Source: Forficula auricularia (taxonomy: Eukaryota; Arthropoda; Insecta; Dermaptera; Forficulidae). From it: a stretch of DNA of 64,000 bases. Location of the stretch: assembly GCA_024734495.1 (NCBI GenBank), contig JALMQS010000843.1:1-64000 (forward strand), read 5' to 3'. The notes beneath the pieces were generated by a model that did not search any database, was not told the origin of the DNA, and worked only from the letters and a program-made list of their open reading frames with translations. Shown here piece after piece: positions 43,224 to 53,904 of this stretch. Position 1 is the stretch's first letter. Every line of letters starts with the position of its first letter. Made by a program: the position numbers and the translations under genes.

Positions 43224-43729
43224 CATGGTCGCCAACTCGGAGGCTTTCCCCCCAAATTTGAGGATTTTTTAGGGGAAAAAATGTTTAGGGGGTTTTAAAA
43301 AATTTAGGTGTGAAAAAGGCTTTCCATGCGTTTTTCCAAATTTATTTACCTACTCTATAAATATTTAATTTTTTATTTACAATAAATAAGTTTTCGAATA
43401 TCTGCTACTTTCTGTATCATTTTTATTCTAATTATATTAATTTATTTATCTATATTTTAAACAAAAAAAAAACAACTACATTTTGGAAATACCCTAGATT
43501 TTACGAAATGTCAGTTTAGGGTTTTTTTTTTGTTTAATTTCGGCCTTTTTAGGGGTTTTGACATTTGACATCACTCTTAGGGGAAAAATTCAAGCTCTGG
43601 CAACATTGTAAATACCCTACATTTTACAAAATATAAGTTTAGGTTTTTTTTCTAAATTTTGGCCTTTTTAGAGGGTTTTTGGCATCACTTTTAGGGGGGG
43701 GGGGGGGATTTTTGGTGTTGGCAACAGTG
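43224..43729. mobile_element. hAT-like non-autonomous element with 8-bp TSD
   Basis: CCGAAGGC at 43216-43223 and 43730-43737. Ends CATGGTCGCCAAC and GTTGGCAACAGTG are inverted and imperfect. Inside is a partly tandem structure with ACATTTTGGAAATACCCTA and TTTTGGCCTTTTTAG, also seen in the element at 46857. The element is inserted in a SINE 3' end: CTATAGTTCCCGAAGGCCAT on the left, GCCATTAAAAAAAAC on the right. Confidence 0.6.
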
Positions 43730-43764
43730 CCGAAGGCCATTAAAAAAAACTTTTATTGTAAATT

Positions 43765-43900
43765 TTTTTTATTTATTTGCCCTTTTAGGCAAATAGTGCC
43801 AATTGATTCTTTCAAACCCCTGTTCATAGGCAACCAAATGCCTCTGGTAGAAACTTTTAATTTATTGTGGACTAGAAATTTTTACATTTTAATTTCGCTC
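43765..43900 (+). repeat. dispersed repeat (copy with 39225-39365)
   Basis: Matches 39225-39365 in orientation and order; it follows directly after the interrupted SINE tail. The open frame 43679-43936 spans repeat boundaries and is not a gene. Confidence 0.48.
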
Positions 43901-44015
43901 AATTTTAGATTATTACTTTCAATTTCAAGCAGATAGTGTTTTTTATTTAGTCTTAAAGGAGATCTATACGGAATTTAGGCAAAAAGGTCCATGACGTGAC
44001 ATTTTTAAAAAATAA

Positions 44016-44072
44016 TCTATCTATAGCCCACTTGCCAGCAAGATGCCCGCCGAAGCAGGGCTTCGCAGCTGG
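44016..44072 (+). mobile_element. 57-bp Helitron remnant with both ends
   Basis: Starts TCTATCTATAGCCC and ends GCCCGCCGAAGCAGGGC, TTCGCAG, CTGG before T. Either an extreme internal deletion or a 3' fragment with a fortuitous start. Confidence 0.5.
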
Positions 44073-44079
44073 TAAAAAT

Positions 44080-45510
44080 ATATCGTACCTATAATAATCA
44101 CTTCACATCTGATGGCATGGAACGTATTATATAATTCAGCAGAAATTTGGTACATAGGTATCGATCAAAGGGTCTTGGTTTTGACTTAATATATATCGAT
44201 GAAAATTTTTGTCGACGTTAATAGGCAACTATAAGCAAAAAGCACTATTAAAAGAGATAAAAAGAAACTCCAGAATTCGAATTTTTACCCCAATGATCTA
44301 CCATTGAGTTAACCGGTCCCTGTTCCATCAACTATTCCCAGATTACGTATTAGTTAAATCAATTCTTAGTTCTTTAATACATAATACGAATAAGTAAATA
44401 AACTATCCATTAAACAACATCTATCCCGGAATAAGTAAATAATTATTACTGTTATTTAACTATAAGTAAACAGTCCTTGAAAACAAAAGAGAAAAATTGT
44501 ATTAAGATTTTCTTATCCGTTATTGTTGAGGATTATTACGAGAATCGTTTAACAAGCACAAGTTTTAAGTGAATTTTTTTCGTTTCCAAAAATTACGTGA
44601 ATTCTCACATTAGCTATCTATGTATCATAGTGAAAGTAGTATAATTGTTGCTATTTTGTTTAGCCTCTGTCTATATTGCAAAAGTGCTCGCTCTGTATTC
44701 CGAAAAATGCACTAAAATTTATTTCATACTACGTCTTAATTATAAAATATTTTAATCTGTTTTGACATCATCATCATTTAGCATAAAAACGTATAATAAA
44801 ATGCGTACTAAAACTTATTATAAATTCACTTACGCTTCTTTTTAATAAATTTAAAAATATTTTTAAAAATATACAATTAATGTCATTTAACCTCACTTTT
44901 ATGTACTCGTGGCTTAAGTCTGAACTTATCAACGTAACCCATAAGATCAAAGAATATAAAATTCATTAATATAAATACACATTTATACTCATTTAAGCAA
45001 TATAATAAATAAACGATACATTTTTTCAAAATTATTATTATTATTTTCCCTATTCTGTAATAGAGATCAAAATGCATATAATTTCCATTAATGCGATTAA
45101 TTCTAAACGAGAGTTGTTATCTTACATAAAATCTCGACATCCTTAAAACGTTGCCAATTTCGTTATGTAATCTATTAAATAGTTACTTTAGTGTAAATAC
45201 CAGTTATTCCAAGCGAGGTGTTGTTCACTAATTTATTCCGCTATTTTATACTTAAATATATAATATTAAAATTACTCTTACTAACTTACAATATTAACAG
45301 GTATGCTCAGCAGAAGAAAGCCTACCGGTCAAGCCAAACTATTGATTACACTCGAATGTTTTCAATTTATTTATTTATTTTGCCTGAAAAGTGAAGAAAA
45401 ATAAATTTCAAGCATAATTTTTCATATCCAATCTGGATTGCTATATCTACGATAACTCAAAATTAAAAAAATCATAGAAAGTTTGTTCTAATGCCAAAAT
45501 CATTAAGTAA
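44080..45510. other. AT-rich sequence; weak tRNA-like piece near 44280-44335
   Basis: On the minus strand, TAACTCAATGGTAGA followed by TTCGAATTC recalls a tRNA A box and B box, but the arms do not pair well. No other feature is seen. Confidence 0.3.
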
Positions 45511-45512
45511 TA

Positions 45513-45857
45513 TAGAGTGGAAGGCTCTATGAGGAGCCAATGTATTACGAGTTACAGAGCTCTCTGGCAAGACCAGGGCCTCACTAATGGTCAATAAAAT
45601 ATCGGGAAACGCTCTCTTCGGGTCAAATTTTGGTGACGTCACTTTACGCATCTTTAATAGTATTTCAATTTAACGTATAAAGTTGTAGGTAAGAATGTTT
45701 TCTAAATGAAGGTTAAACACAAAGGGTATGTATCTTTGTATCTATGACAAAAAGACTTTGAATGTTGTATGATCTTTGGATAGCTCTTAAGATTAAGAAT
45801 TTCCGCCCTGCAGTCGCTAGAGTACGCTTTTCGATATACACTAGCCTTCCACTCTAT
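45513..45857. mobile_element. MITE with 15-bp terminal inverted repeats
   Basis: Inverted ends ATAGAGTGGAAGGCT (45512-45526) and AGCCTTCCACTCTAT (45843-45857). About 345 bp without ORF. The TSD is ambiguous because the ends themselves contain TA. Confidence 0.55.
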
Positions 45858-45859
45858 TT

Positions 45860-46434
45860 ACTCTATGGCCAAAATGTTTGTATTTCCGAAACGAAGAACT
45901 GATTAGATTTTATGAAAAGAGCTTCCGTTTAAAAATTGCCCTATAATAAAAACATTCAAATTTGTATATGGAAAGGTTATAATGTAGCGCAAATGTTCTG
46001 AAATTTGACATAGATGTTTGGTTTAGTAAGCTACATATTAATGCCAATTTTCAGCTTTTTATTTTACGTTTATAAGCTAAAGATATGCCAAATTCCCTAA
46101 TGCGCACAGAGAGTAAATATTAAATTTTGAAAAAGTTTTTGAATATTTTGATTAGCTGCCCCTTTGTGCAAATGTTTAGCTTTCTAGTTTAAAACATTCA
46201 CAGGCTCGTAAAATTCATCGATCATCCTTTGATCCAAACTAGGTATAATAGAAGGGAATCTCGTGAACGCGCAATGATTTTACGGTAGGGTTTTCTTTTT
46301 TCAGCATGGAAATAATTTTTTTTCTATTGCAATTCATAAAGAGATGCAGATGATATATTTAGAATACAAGTGGAAGATTTTTGAAATAAGGTTAAAAAGT
46401 AAAAAGGGATAAAAATCAAAAAATAAATATCAAT
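45860..46434. other. AT-rich sequence downstream of the minus-strand gene end
   Basis: Nothing recognised, apart from repeat-like phrase CTGAAATTTGACATAGATG near 45999, which resembles 34190. Confidence 0.3.
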
Positions 46435-46440
46435 TTTATT
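46435..46440 (-). terminator. candidate poly(A) signal of the minus-strand gene
   Basis: AATAAA on the minus strand, about 200 nt after the stop at 46637, followed by T-rich sequence. The distance suits a 3' UTR end. Confidence 0.45.
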
Positions 46441-46636
46441 AGAAAAAAAAAATAATTAATTAGATCATTGTATAATATAATATAATATATATTATATATA
46501 GTAATAAAAACAAATTCATAAAAAATTTACAAATGTAAAATCAATAGATTGAATGAGCATTCATTAATAACCTATAATTTAAAAACATAGAGTCGTACGA
46601 TAAGAACACTTTTTGGTTAAATTGGTGGTTTGTCTT

Positions 46637-46815
46637 TTATGTAGACTCATCATCCCAGCTGGGAAGAATTTGAATAAACGCCACTTGCTCTCCTCGTAGT
46701 AGCATTTGGTTTAAATGCCGTTCACATTCTTCAAATTTGCCAATTTTTCGGATTATAGTCACTGGTGGCGGTTTAGGATAAGCTGCATATTTGGGATGAA
46801 GCGGAGGTGGCGTTC
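46637..46815 (-). CDS. terminal coding exon of an unidentified host gene
   Basis: On the minus strand a perfect-looking intron end is visible: TACTAAT branch point (46839-46833), T-rich tract and TTGCAG (46821-46816). After two bases completing a split codon (phase 2 junction) come 58 codons and TAA at 46639-46637. The peptide starts TPPPLHPKYAAYPKPPP, continues VTIIRKIGKFEECERHLNQM, then LLRGEQVAFIQILPSWDDES and T. It is proline-rich first, then a mixed charged helix-like stretch, and ends acidic. Codon use is balanced and less AT-rich than the flanks. No family was recognised. Upstream exons must lie to the right, but none was found before 64000, so introns are long. A hAT-like element begins 42 bp upstream of the acceptor, just outside the branch point. 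Confidence 0.65.
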
Positions 46816-46856
46816 CTGCAACAAAAAATAAAATTAGTACTAATCAGAGTTTCTAA

Positions 46857-47378
46857 CAGGGTCGCCAACTTAGGAGTTCTCTCCCAAATTTAGTGGTACA
46901 AAAATTGCACAGGGGTTTTATTAGGGGGGGGATGTTTAGGGGGTTTTTTTAGGACTTATTTTTTTAAAGAGTGAAAAAAAATTAAAGTACAAATTTAAAA
47001 TTTTTGCCATTTTATTTTGAAGACCTGATATGTGGTGATGTATTTGACTCTATAGCATCTATAATAGCTGATCAGCTTATAGTTCATTTTTATTCGAATT
47101 AGATTAATTTATTTATCTATATTTTAAAGAAAAAAAAACTACATTTTCGAAATACCCCACATTTACAAAATGTCAGTTTAGGGGTTTTTTTTGTTTAATT
47201 TTGGCCATTTTAGGGTGTTGTGCCAGCTGACATCACAAAAAAATAAGTGTTGGCTACCCTGGAATTTAACAATAATATCAGTTTAGGGGTTTGTTTTTTT
47301 GTTAAATTTTGGCCATTTTAGGAAGTTTTAATATCATTCTTAAGGGGGGGGGGGGGGAATCAAGTGTTGACGACCCTG
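46857..47378. mobile_element. hAT-like non-autonomous element
   Basis: Ends CAGGGTCGCCAAC and GTTGACGACCCTG. The interior shares CCACATTTACAAAATGTCAG, GTTTAATTTTGGCC and the G-run with 43224-43729. Possible degraded 8-bp TSD (GTTTCTAA/GACTCCAA). An inverted end fragment follows at 47455-47580, forming a stem-loop with AATCAGAAAAAATTAA-type arms. Confidence 0.55.
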
Positions 47379-47454
47379 GACTCCAATCAGAAAAAATTAA
47401 TTTCAAAATTTAATCAATAGATGATGAAATTTTTTAAAGTTAATTTTTTCTGAT

Positions 47455-47580
47455 TAGAGGCCAGGGTCGTCAACACTTGAATTTTTTTCCTCTCTAAGAT
47501 TGATGTAAAAACACCCTAAAATGGCCAAAATTTAGCAAAAAAGCCGCAAACTGTCATTTTGTAAAATTCCAGGTTGGCCA
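47455..47580 (-). mobile_element. inverted fragment of the hAT-like element
   Basis: CAGGGTCGTCAACACTTGAA on the plus strand and further ACCCTAAAATGGCCAAAATT mirror the right half of 46857-47378. Confidence 0.5.
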
Positions 47581-48400
47581 ATAATTGAAATTAATCATTA
47601 AATCAGTAAAGTAAAATCTTTTTCCAGACTCAATACTCTCAATATTCTCAAACATTAGTGATTTGCCAAGTGAAAGATTTTAATTCGAAAGTTGAAACAG
47701 AGACATTTCCATTTTGTATTAACACAAACATTAAGTTTCAGATCACCATCAAAAACCGTAAAAAATTAAAACTTTACAATTTTTTAAGGTGTTTTAATAA
47801 ATTACCCAGAAATACTTTCACGTTTGTTTTATAATGATTCACTCACTCTCTCTCTCATTGCCAGAATTGATTGACCTTCATTTTAATAATAATAGTTAAA
47901 TGGTTTTTCCTTTAATTTAATTATTTATTTAATTAATCGTTTTCGTTTACATTTGGCATTGATCATTTTTTTTTTCAACAAATTAAACCGATTTTAAAGA
48001 GAGATGAATGGATTGGTGGTGGCCTTTTATTTTTCCTAATGCGAAACCGCGGCATTTTCTTTCAAGTGTTAACTTAGTAATAATAATAATAATGGTTATA
48101 TCTGTTTAGATAATTGCTAACTTTAGAAAATTCTCTCCAATGAAGTCACGAACAATTTTACTATATATTTAAACACTTCCTCATGCATACATACTTATAA
48201 ATCATATCTCGAGTATTTGTTTCTATGTTGTTATCACCTCAAAAGGAAACAATTACAGTAAAGTCATTGAAAAGAAAAGGAAATATAATAAAAGAATTAA
48301 CCTCTAAAGCTTCAACTTCCCTTAATTTGAAAAAATCATTTTCGATAATAATTATCTATCTATGATAGTTGAAAAACGATAGGTTGTAAAAATTTCATTC
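47581..48400. other. AT-rich sequence, no gene
   Basis: A possibly conserved patch at 47990-48060 (GGATTGGTGGTGGCC, GCGAAACCGCGGC) has no open frame with splice sites. Otherwise nothing. Confidence 0.35.
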
Positions 48401-48402
48401 TG

Positions 48403-48520
48403 ATTTTTTTTTAATGATATTGATGTGAGAAGGAGATACACCAGAAGGTGCATCCCTAAAGGCCTGTATGGGATGGCCCCTCCATCGTGAAAAGAAAAGA
48501 ACAGAGTAGAAGGAAAGAAC
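48403..48520 (-). mobile_element. LINE 3' UTR fragment
   Basis: T-run at 48403-48412, then a minus-strand tail with TTCACGATGGAGGGGCCATC. Same family as 26120 and 62914. Confidence 0.55.
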
Positions 48521-48654
48521 CCGGGATCACGAGCCAAATCTCAGAAAGTTAGATACAATCCAATTTACTAAATTTTTTAAGGGCTTCGAGCAGTGGTAAA
48601 TTCTCCGCGCGATAAATTAGGTTAAATTTATCTCCCACTTAATTTTTATTACCA

Positions 48655-48765
48655 GACCCTATACTTACAGAAAAAAATTATGGGTATAGCGGGGAATCGA
48701 ACCCGAGGCCTCCGGGTTGCCAGTCAGACATGCTGACCATTACACCAGGGAGGCGGACAGGTGAG
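48655..48765 (-). mobile_element. tRNA-like sequence (SINE head or tRNA pseudogene)
   Basis: Minus strand: TCCCTGGTGTAATGGTCAGC is a good A box region, CTCGGGTTCGATTCCCCG an intact B-box arm. The spacing between boxes (about 30 bp) suits a tRNA, but the 5' and 3' ends do not pair as an acceptor stem. The AT-rich body to the left may be the SINE's tail. Confidence 0.5.
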
Positions 48766-48852
48766 GCAGTGTTGATACCAAAAAGTTTAAATTTCCAAAG
48801 CAAATAATAATTAAATTTTGTTTAAAAATGTCCAGCTCATAAATACAGAGAA

Positions 48853-49015
48853 TCTATATTAATAAAATAGACTGTTACGTGCGTCAAGCTTGAATCATTT
48901 GCCAATAGATGGCATTGGTACTGCTTGAATCTTTGAATTTTTTAAAAAGCCCAGAAAGACACGCTCCCTGCCAGGGGCTAGGTGACGCCGAGCCGAAGAC
49001 CCGATCGTCAGCTAG
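48853..49015 (+). mobile_element. 163-bp miniature Helitron, complete
   Basis: Preceded by A and starting TCTATATTAATAAAATAGAC; ends GCCGAGCCGAAGACCCGATC, GTCAG, CTAG followed by T. Both ends and an A/T insertion site fit Helitrons. Internal sequence differs from the GACGACGTCG family. Confidence 0.55.
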
Positions 49016-49022
49016 TGTTATA

Positions 49023-49155
49023 TCTCTATATATATAAAATTAAGGTTTTCTCTTTAAGGATAGGATGTTTATCAAGCGAGGGTTAAAAACTAGGAAGGGA
49101 GGTTATTAGGGCGATATCTTGCCAGGCACTTAGCGCCTGTGGCGAAGTGTCCTAA
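49023..49155 (+). mobile_element. 133-bp miniature Helitron, adjacent
   Basis: Begins TCTCTATATATATAAAATTA after A, ends with imperfect hairpin CTTAGCGCC/GGCGAAG, then GTGTC and CTAA before T. The start matches internal starts in the 61447-61826 element. It sits 7 bp from the preceding element. Confidence 0.48.
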
Positions 49156-49159
49156 TGCA

Positions 49160-49639
49160 CTTGCTTGGTAAAGAAAATAGTGTCATGAAATAAAAGACCC
49201 AAGCGTTATTTAATAGAAATAAAACTATAGCAACTAGAATTATTATTCTGTTTTTGTAGGTCAAACAGAGAGAAAAGTATTTAAATTCCAACATTTGCAA
49301 TTTTATAAAAATAATGAGCTAAATCACATGTTAATGAAATTCTTCCACCTTTTTTATTTAAATAAATAAATCCTTTTTCAAAGTGATTTTTACTCAAACA
49401 ATGCTAGTGAAGCAAAAAAGAGATCAGAGAGAGAAAGAGAGGATGTAAATATTTCAGAAATCGAGATTTTTTTATATTTATGAGAAAGGTTTGTCGATTT
49501 GTATATAGGGAATTTTCAAAATTAATTAATTTTGCTATTTATATATAGTTAAAACAAATAAATATTCGCTTTTAAATATTTACATTATTTGTCTATTTTC
49601 TATGTTCAAACTAATCCTATTCTATGTGAACAATATTTG
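49160..49639. other. AT-rich sequence, nothing recognised
   Basis: No gene, RNA or repeat is visible. Confidence 0.4.
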
Positions 49640-49689
49640 TCTTGCTGAGAGTTGTTGACTCATAAAGATAAATCAATGAGGTTGTCTTC

Positions 49690-49694
<5 letters not shown>
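49640..49694. mobile_element. solo Penelope-like terminus
   Basis: GCTGAGAGTTGTTGACTCAT, AAAGATAAATCAATGAGG and TTGTCTTCTGC match the left terminus of 9193-9958. Confidence 0.48.

Positions 49695-49753
<59 letters not shown>
49695..49753. repeat. (TA)n microsatellite
   Basis: About 29 TA units, grown from the AT tail of the preceding fragment. Confidence 0.9.
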
Positions 49754-49755
<2 letters not shown>

Positions 49756-49823
49756 CTTTTTAACATATTTTAAGCCAATTTTACCGACCGTTTTTACAAA
49801 ATTCCATAGACTATTACATTTTA

Positions 49824-49876
49824 CCAATTGCGGAGCCTACCTTCGGCGGGCATCTTGTTGGTCAGCCTGCTAGTCT
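49824..49876 (-). mobile_element. Helitron 3'-end fragment
   Basis: GCCTACCTTCGGCGGGCATC and TTGTTGGTCAGC match the family 3' end. The CTRR position is mutated to TTGG. Confidence 0.45.
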
Positions 49877-49879
49877 ACG

Positions 49880-50289
49880 CCTATCGAAAATATCTTCTTT
49901 TTTGAATGATTTTATTGAAATTTTAAGCCGTGTTGATAAAAGCATAAACAAATAGAAATTTTTCAATTCTAAATGAGGGGCCATCCATAAATTAAGTCAC
50001 ACAGTAAGGGGGGAGGGGGTTTCTCAGGTTAGTAATAAAATGTAACAAGGGAGCCCGGGGATCTTAAAAATGGTGATGTCTCAAAAGTCAAATTAAATTT
50101 TTTTTAAATTTTCAAATATATTTCTACAATTATTAAATTATAGGGCATAAAGGTGATAGTGTGACGTCACAATACACGAGGCAGCTCAATGAAAATGTGA
50201 CACAGGGGAGGGAGGTGTCTAAAAATCTTGAAGTTCGTGTGACGTAATTTATGGACGGTCCCTGATTAAATTTATTCATTTATTTATTT
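49880..50289. other. possible degraded foldback, unclassified
   Basis: AGGGGCCATCCATAAATTAA with GTCACAC (about 49976) and GTGACGTAATTTATGGACGG (50242) are inverted relatives, so about 49976-50265 may be a MITE. TIR-like GGGCCATCCATAAATTA and TAATTTATGGACGGTCC support this. No ORF. Confidence 0.42.
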
Positions 50290-50488
50290 TAAAACTCACT
50301 GATAGTTTATTACACAGTTATTTTTCCCTCTGGACCCCACAGTGCATTTTAAAATTATAATTTAAATTTCCTAATTTTAATAAATTTTATTTTTCATGAA
50401 CTATTAGTGGGTTTTAAAATCACGTCGGCGTCGTCGTGCAGGCCGATTAAAATAAGTAAAGATAGATATATAATATAGATAGATATTC
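50290..50488 (-). mobile_element. Helitron, 3' end lost
   Basis: 5' end in TCTATCTATATTATATATCT (minus), followed by GCACGACGACGCCGACGTG, then interior TTTTAAAACCCACTAATAGT. The 3' GC hairpin is missing. Confidence 0.5.
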
Positions 50489-50489
50489 G

Positions 50490-51550
50490 ATCTAGAGTGT
50501 CTTTGTTAACAAGACGAAGATTAAAGCCCGGTCTGTTTCTTTTATTTGTTTGATTTATATATATATATATATATATACTTATATATCCGAACAGCTGCTC
50601 AATTTGTTGTTCTTCATCTTATTTCCGGCATTTTAAAATAAAAAATTACATTCTGAATGCTTAAAGGCACGCGACGATAGCAAAAACAGACCAAGGTTAC
50701 CACAACATTTCCAACTGAACCAAATTATGACATTCTATTTGCAAGCATACAATCTAAAGCTAAACAATACAACAAATGTACAACAACTATTTTATATATA
50801 TGTATCTACAAAGTCATAAATAATCAAATCGATTGACTTTGGCAAAAGAACAAAGCTAAATTATTGGTGTTCTAAAAATTATTTATTTCTCAAATAATAA
50901 TTTATCCATACGTATATATAATATTGTATTTTAAAATTGACATAGATTATTCAGTTGATTTTTTTTTAAAGAATAACAGGAAAAATTGATATTTTACTGA
51001 CAGAAAATCATATTGAATTTCTTTCATTTTGAATAGTTCTAGTTCTAGATACTATTGGTACATGGTAAGTACGGTGTTACCGCCATGTGGTAGAAATTGA
51101 AACTAACGCAATCGGGTCGCTGTCACAAATGCCATATGCATCAAAGAATATTAAACTTTTATTCGATTATTTAAACCTTAATATTTTTATTTTTATTTAT
51201 ATGTCAAAAAATGGCTATAAAAAGACCCCATAAGCTTGTTCAGCTTTGACCACCAAGAAAAAATTACCTATCAAATTAAATTTACCCCAAAATGAGACCC
51301 TAACAGATCGATTTCTCTCGGCCCCCCCCCCCCCCCCCCAAAAAAAAACCGAACCTGTGATTTTCATCGTAATTTTTAGACCCGTTTTCGAGAAACTTAT
51401 TGATAATTTTTTATTTGTTTTTTATTTTCTATTTACTATTATTTTACTATTTATACGTTTAAATTTACTTTGTATTTTTTTCGTTATTTTATTTTTTTAT
51501 TTAAGTAATATGTGGATTTATTGTTTTACTAAGATGACCAATTATTTTTG
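50490..51550. other. AT-rich sequence; C-tract at 51323-51339
   Basis: The open frame 51246-51551 spans the C/A tract and ends in an F/I/L-rich tail typical of AT-rich noise. No supported gene. Confidence 0.35.
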
Positions 51551-51555
51551 ACACA

Positions 51556-51621
51556 AAAGGAGTAGGCCGGCGTAGTCCTCTGGCTAGCAACATTCCCGCC
51601 GAAGACGGGCTTCGCAGCTGA
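51556..51621 (+). mobile_element. Helitron 3'-end fragment
   Basis: CTGGCTAGCAACATTCCCGC, CGAAGACGGGCTTCGCAG and CTGA. The hairpin is nearly intact, the 5' part absent. Confidence 0.48.
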
Positions 51622-51624
51622 ATA

Positions 51625-52740
51625 ATTATGATGTGTGATTTAAAATAAAATTTCATCTTTTATTAACTCTTCTTTTTTTTTATGGAATCTCTTTCAATAA
51701 ATCGCTATTTTAAAAAAATGGAAAACTATTTTTGGGATTTCATCGGATTGGTTGCAAAATTCGAGAGCGTCAAACGTCTGAGGGTTTTGAAAAAACAACA
51801 ACTCAATTTCACTGGGTTGTTTTAGCAATTTATCTGGGCGTATGTCAAAGAGTTTGTTTGCTTTGGAAAGAGAGCAACACTTTTTAGCCTCATCAATTTA
51901 TTATTATGTAGAAGAGGACGAAACTTGGTCACGGCCACCGGCCCTGCCTGCCATCTTTTCCTTATCTATCTCCATGATAACAGACAACGAAAAAATATAT
52001 TTATATATACTATATTTGTATTCTATTCATATTCGATTTCAGATTTAGCAGAAGATTTGAGGAGGAAAAACATCAACATTTCAGCTTTTGTCAATATTAT
52101 ATAAGAAAATGTGCTTTTATAGTATTCTTGGTTATACAACCCAATTATACTTAAATTCAAGCAAAGTATTTGATGGAAAAGAAATGCGGGAGTTTAATCC
52201 TCACGAGAATCCACTATACAATGTGTAATCGGTTATAACGAATATAATCCACGTTTAAAGAACATTTTCTTTATCCGAATTGTTCGTTATCCGATCATCG
52301 ATTTATCATAAATTTTGATGGGTATTTGATTAATTCGTTGGGGAAATCCAAAAAATAGATACAAATTATGAAGCTGTTGAAGCTTTTATTTTTGTGTTTA
52401 ATTTTATTAAGAGTTGATATTTTATTAAAATCACACATAATTAATTGTAGGGACAGTGCGTCAAGACTTTAGCGCCAACTGACGACGAAAATGTAAACTT
52501 TGGGGGATGATTTACTAAACGTCCAAGACAAAGAGACTCGCTCACGGCCCCCTAGGCTCCGTGGACTTTTTATCTATGATCTATACTATAATAGAATATT
52601 TACCCCAATTCTTCCCAAATTATTTGAATAAATAACCACAAGAGAGCGCTACCTTCGGCAGTAGTGTTGCCTCTATGTTTAACGTACGGTCCCCTAGTAG
52701 CACTATATAGTGTGAAACATTGTGCTAATAGGGTCCCTAT
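51625..52740. other. AT-rich sequence with a moderately unique block (51840-52060)
   Basis: A 68-codon plus-strand frame at 51842-52048 begins MSKSLFALEREQHFLASS and has a weak acceptor-like TTTTAG upstream, but it degenerates into AT-rich codons and has no donor. Not called as a gene. Confidence 0.3.
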
Positions 52741-52785
52741 AATTATTTATTGAACACGAATGAATAATAATTACAATAAAACTAC

Positions 52786-52822
52786 GACGTTTTGATCGAG
52801 ATATTCTGGGATCGTGCTCAAG
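52786..52822 (-). ncRNA. very degenerate hammerhead-like motif
   Basis: Minus strand: TTGAGCA, C, stem GATC/GATC with intervening sequence, AAA in place of GAA, ACGT, C, then GTAGTTTTATTG. The layout suggests another Penelope-like terminus, but the core is broken. Confidence 0.28.
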
Positions 52823-53149
52823 TATGAGCACCCAGAATTATGATTATTGAAAATTCCTAGAATACGCAAGATTATGCGACTTCTCTCTAGAATCCTTTTT
52901 TATCTCGAGAAAGAAGTCAACTCGAGGGAAGAGTGTCAAAAAATCAAAACGGATGATTGCGTCAAACCGGACTTGAAACACTTTGAAGATGATACAAAAA
53001 ATTACAATTAGGAAATTTCTAATATACCTACGCAAGATTATAGGATTTCTGTTCTCCTGCTTGAAAGAAGTCCCGAGGAAAGTTCATCTAAAAATAAAGA
53101 GCTTGATTGCATTAAACCGCAGTCTTATGAGTGTACCTATACACCTTCA

Positions 53150-53600
53150 TTATGATAAATAAGCTGACGTGTTCTGATGTGGCCATCCACTTGAATTTAC
53201 CATACAGCCTGGCCCTTAAAATTATTTATAATCATGTAGGGGGGGTTAGTTTTTGCATGTTTATACTTCTGGTGTCCCACTGATTATGTATACAAAATTT
53301 GGTTGAGTTTGGTAAATGGCCAAGATTCTTATTTTTTGACCCTACACCCCCCCCCCCCAATTTTGGGCGGTTAGTTTTTGCATTTTTAGACTTCTGGGGG
53401 TTCATTGATTATGTATACAAAATTTGGTTGAGTTTGCTCAAATGGCCTAGATTTTTAATTTTTAACCCCCCCCCCCTCCACCCCTTAATTTTGGGTCGAT
53501 ATGCACCAAAATCTAATCAGCTCTTAATGTCAGTGGACCAAAACTACGTGTGAAATTTGATTTCCATATTCACACTAGTTTTTGAGCTAGCTCGTTCACA
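53150..53600 (-). repeat. inverted copy of the poly(G) tandem element
   Basis: On the plus strand: GCTGACGTGTTCTGATGTGG, then two units with TATACAAAATTTGGTTGAG, C-runs of 12-14 at about 53347 and 53466, and the end AACTAGCTCG-like text (TTTTTGAGCTAGCTCG). It mirrors 36455-37150 with fewer units. Confidence 0.65.
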
Positions 53601-53904
53601 AAAATATAATTTTTTCGATGTTCACTTATTAGGGCTTTTTTGTAGACCAAGATGCCATGGTTTCGCTTAATTTTTTTAATCAAAATAGTTTCAGCCGTTT
53701 TTTGAGATATTTCGAAAAAAAGAAGGAAAAAACACTTTTTTCATGCACGATTACACTACTTGGCCATACCCTGTATGGTAAAGTAAAAATAATCTATATC
53801 TATCTATCTATACTTATTATAATAGGCTTGTCCGACGACGTCGACCCACTAATTCATGACAGATAAAATGTATTAAAATTAGCAAATTTAAATTATTATC
53901 TTAA

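Noticed and set aside
51842..52048. 68-codon plus-strand frame starting MSKSLFALE
   Set aside because: The first 40 residues look protein-like, but the frame ends in AT-rich noise with no donor site, and the acceptor-like sequence upstream is weak.
52195..52310. Third pogo-like MITE
   Set aside because: GGTTATAACGAATATAATCC and TTCGTTATCCGAT look similar to pogo sub-termini, but no TA-flanked CAGT-type ends could be paired.
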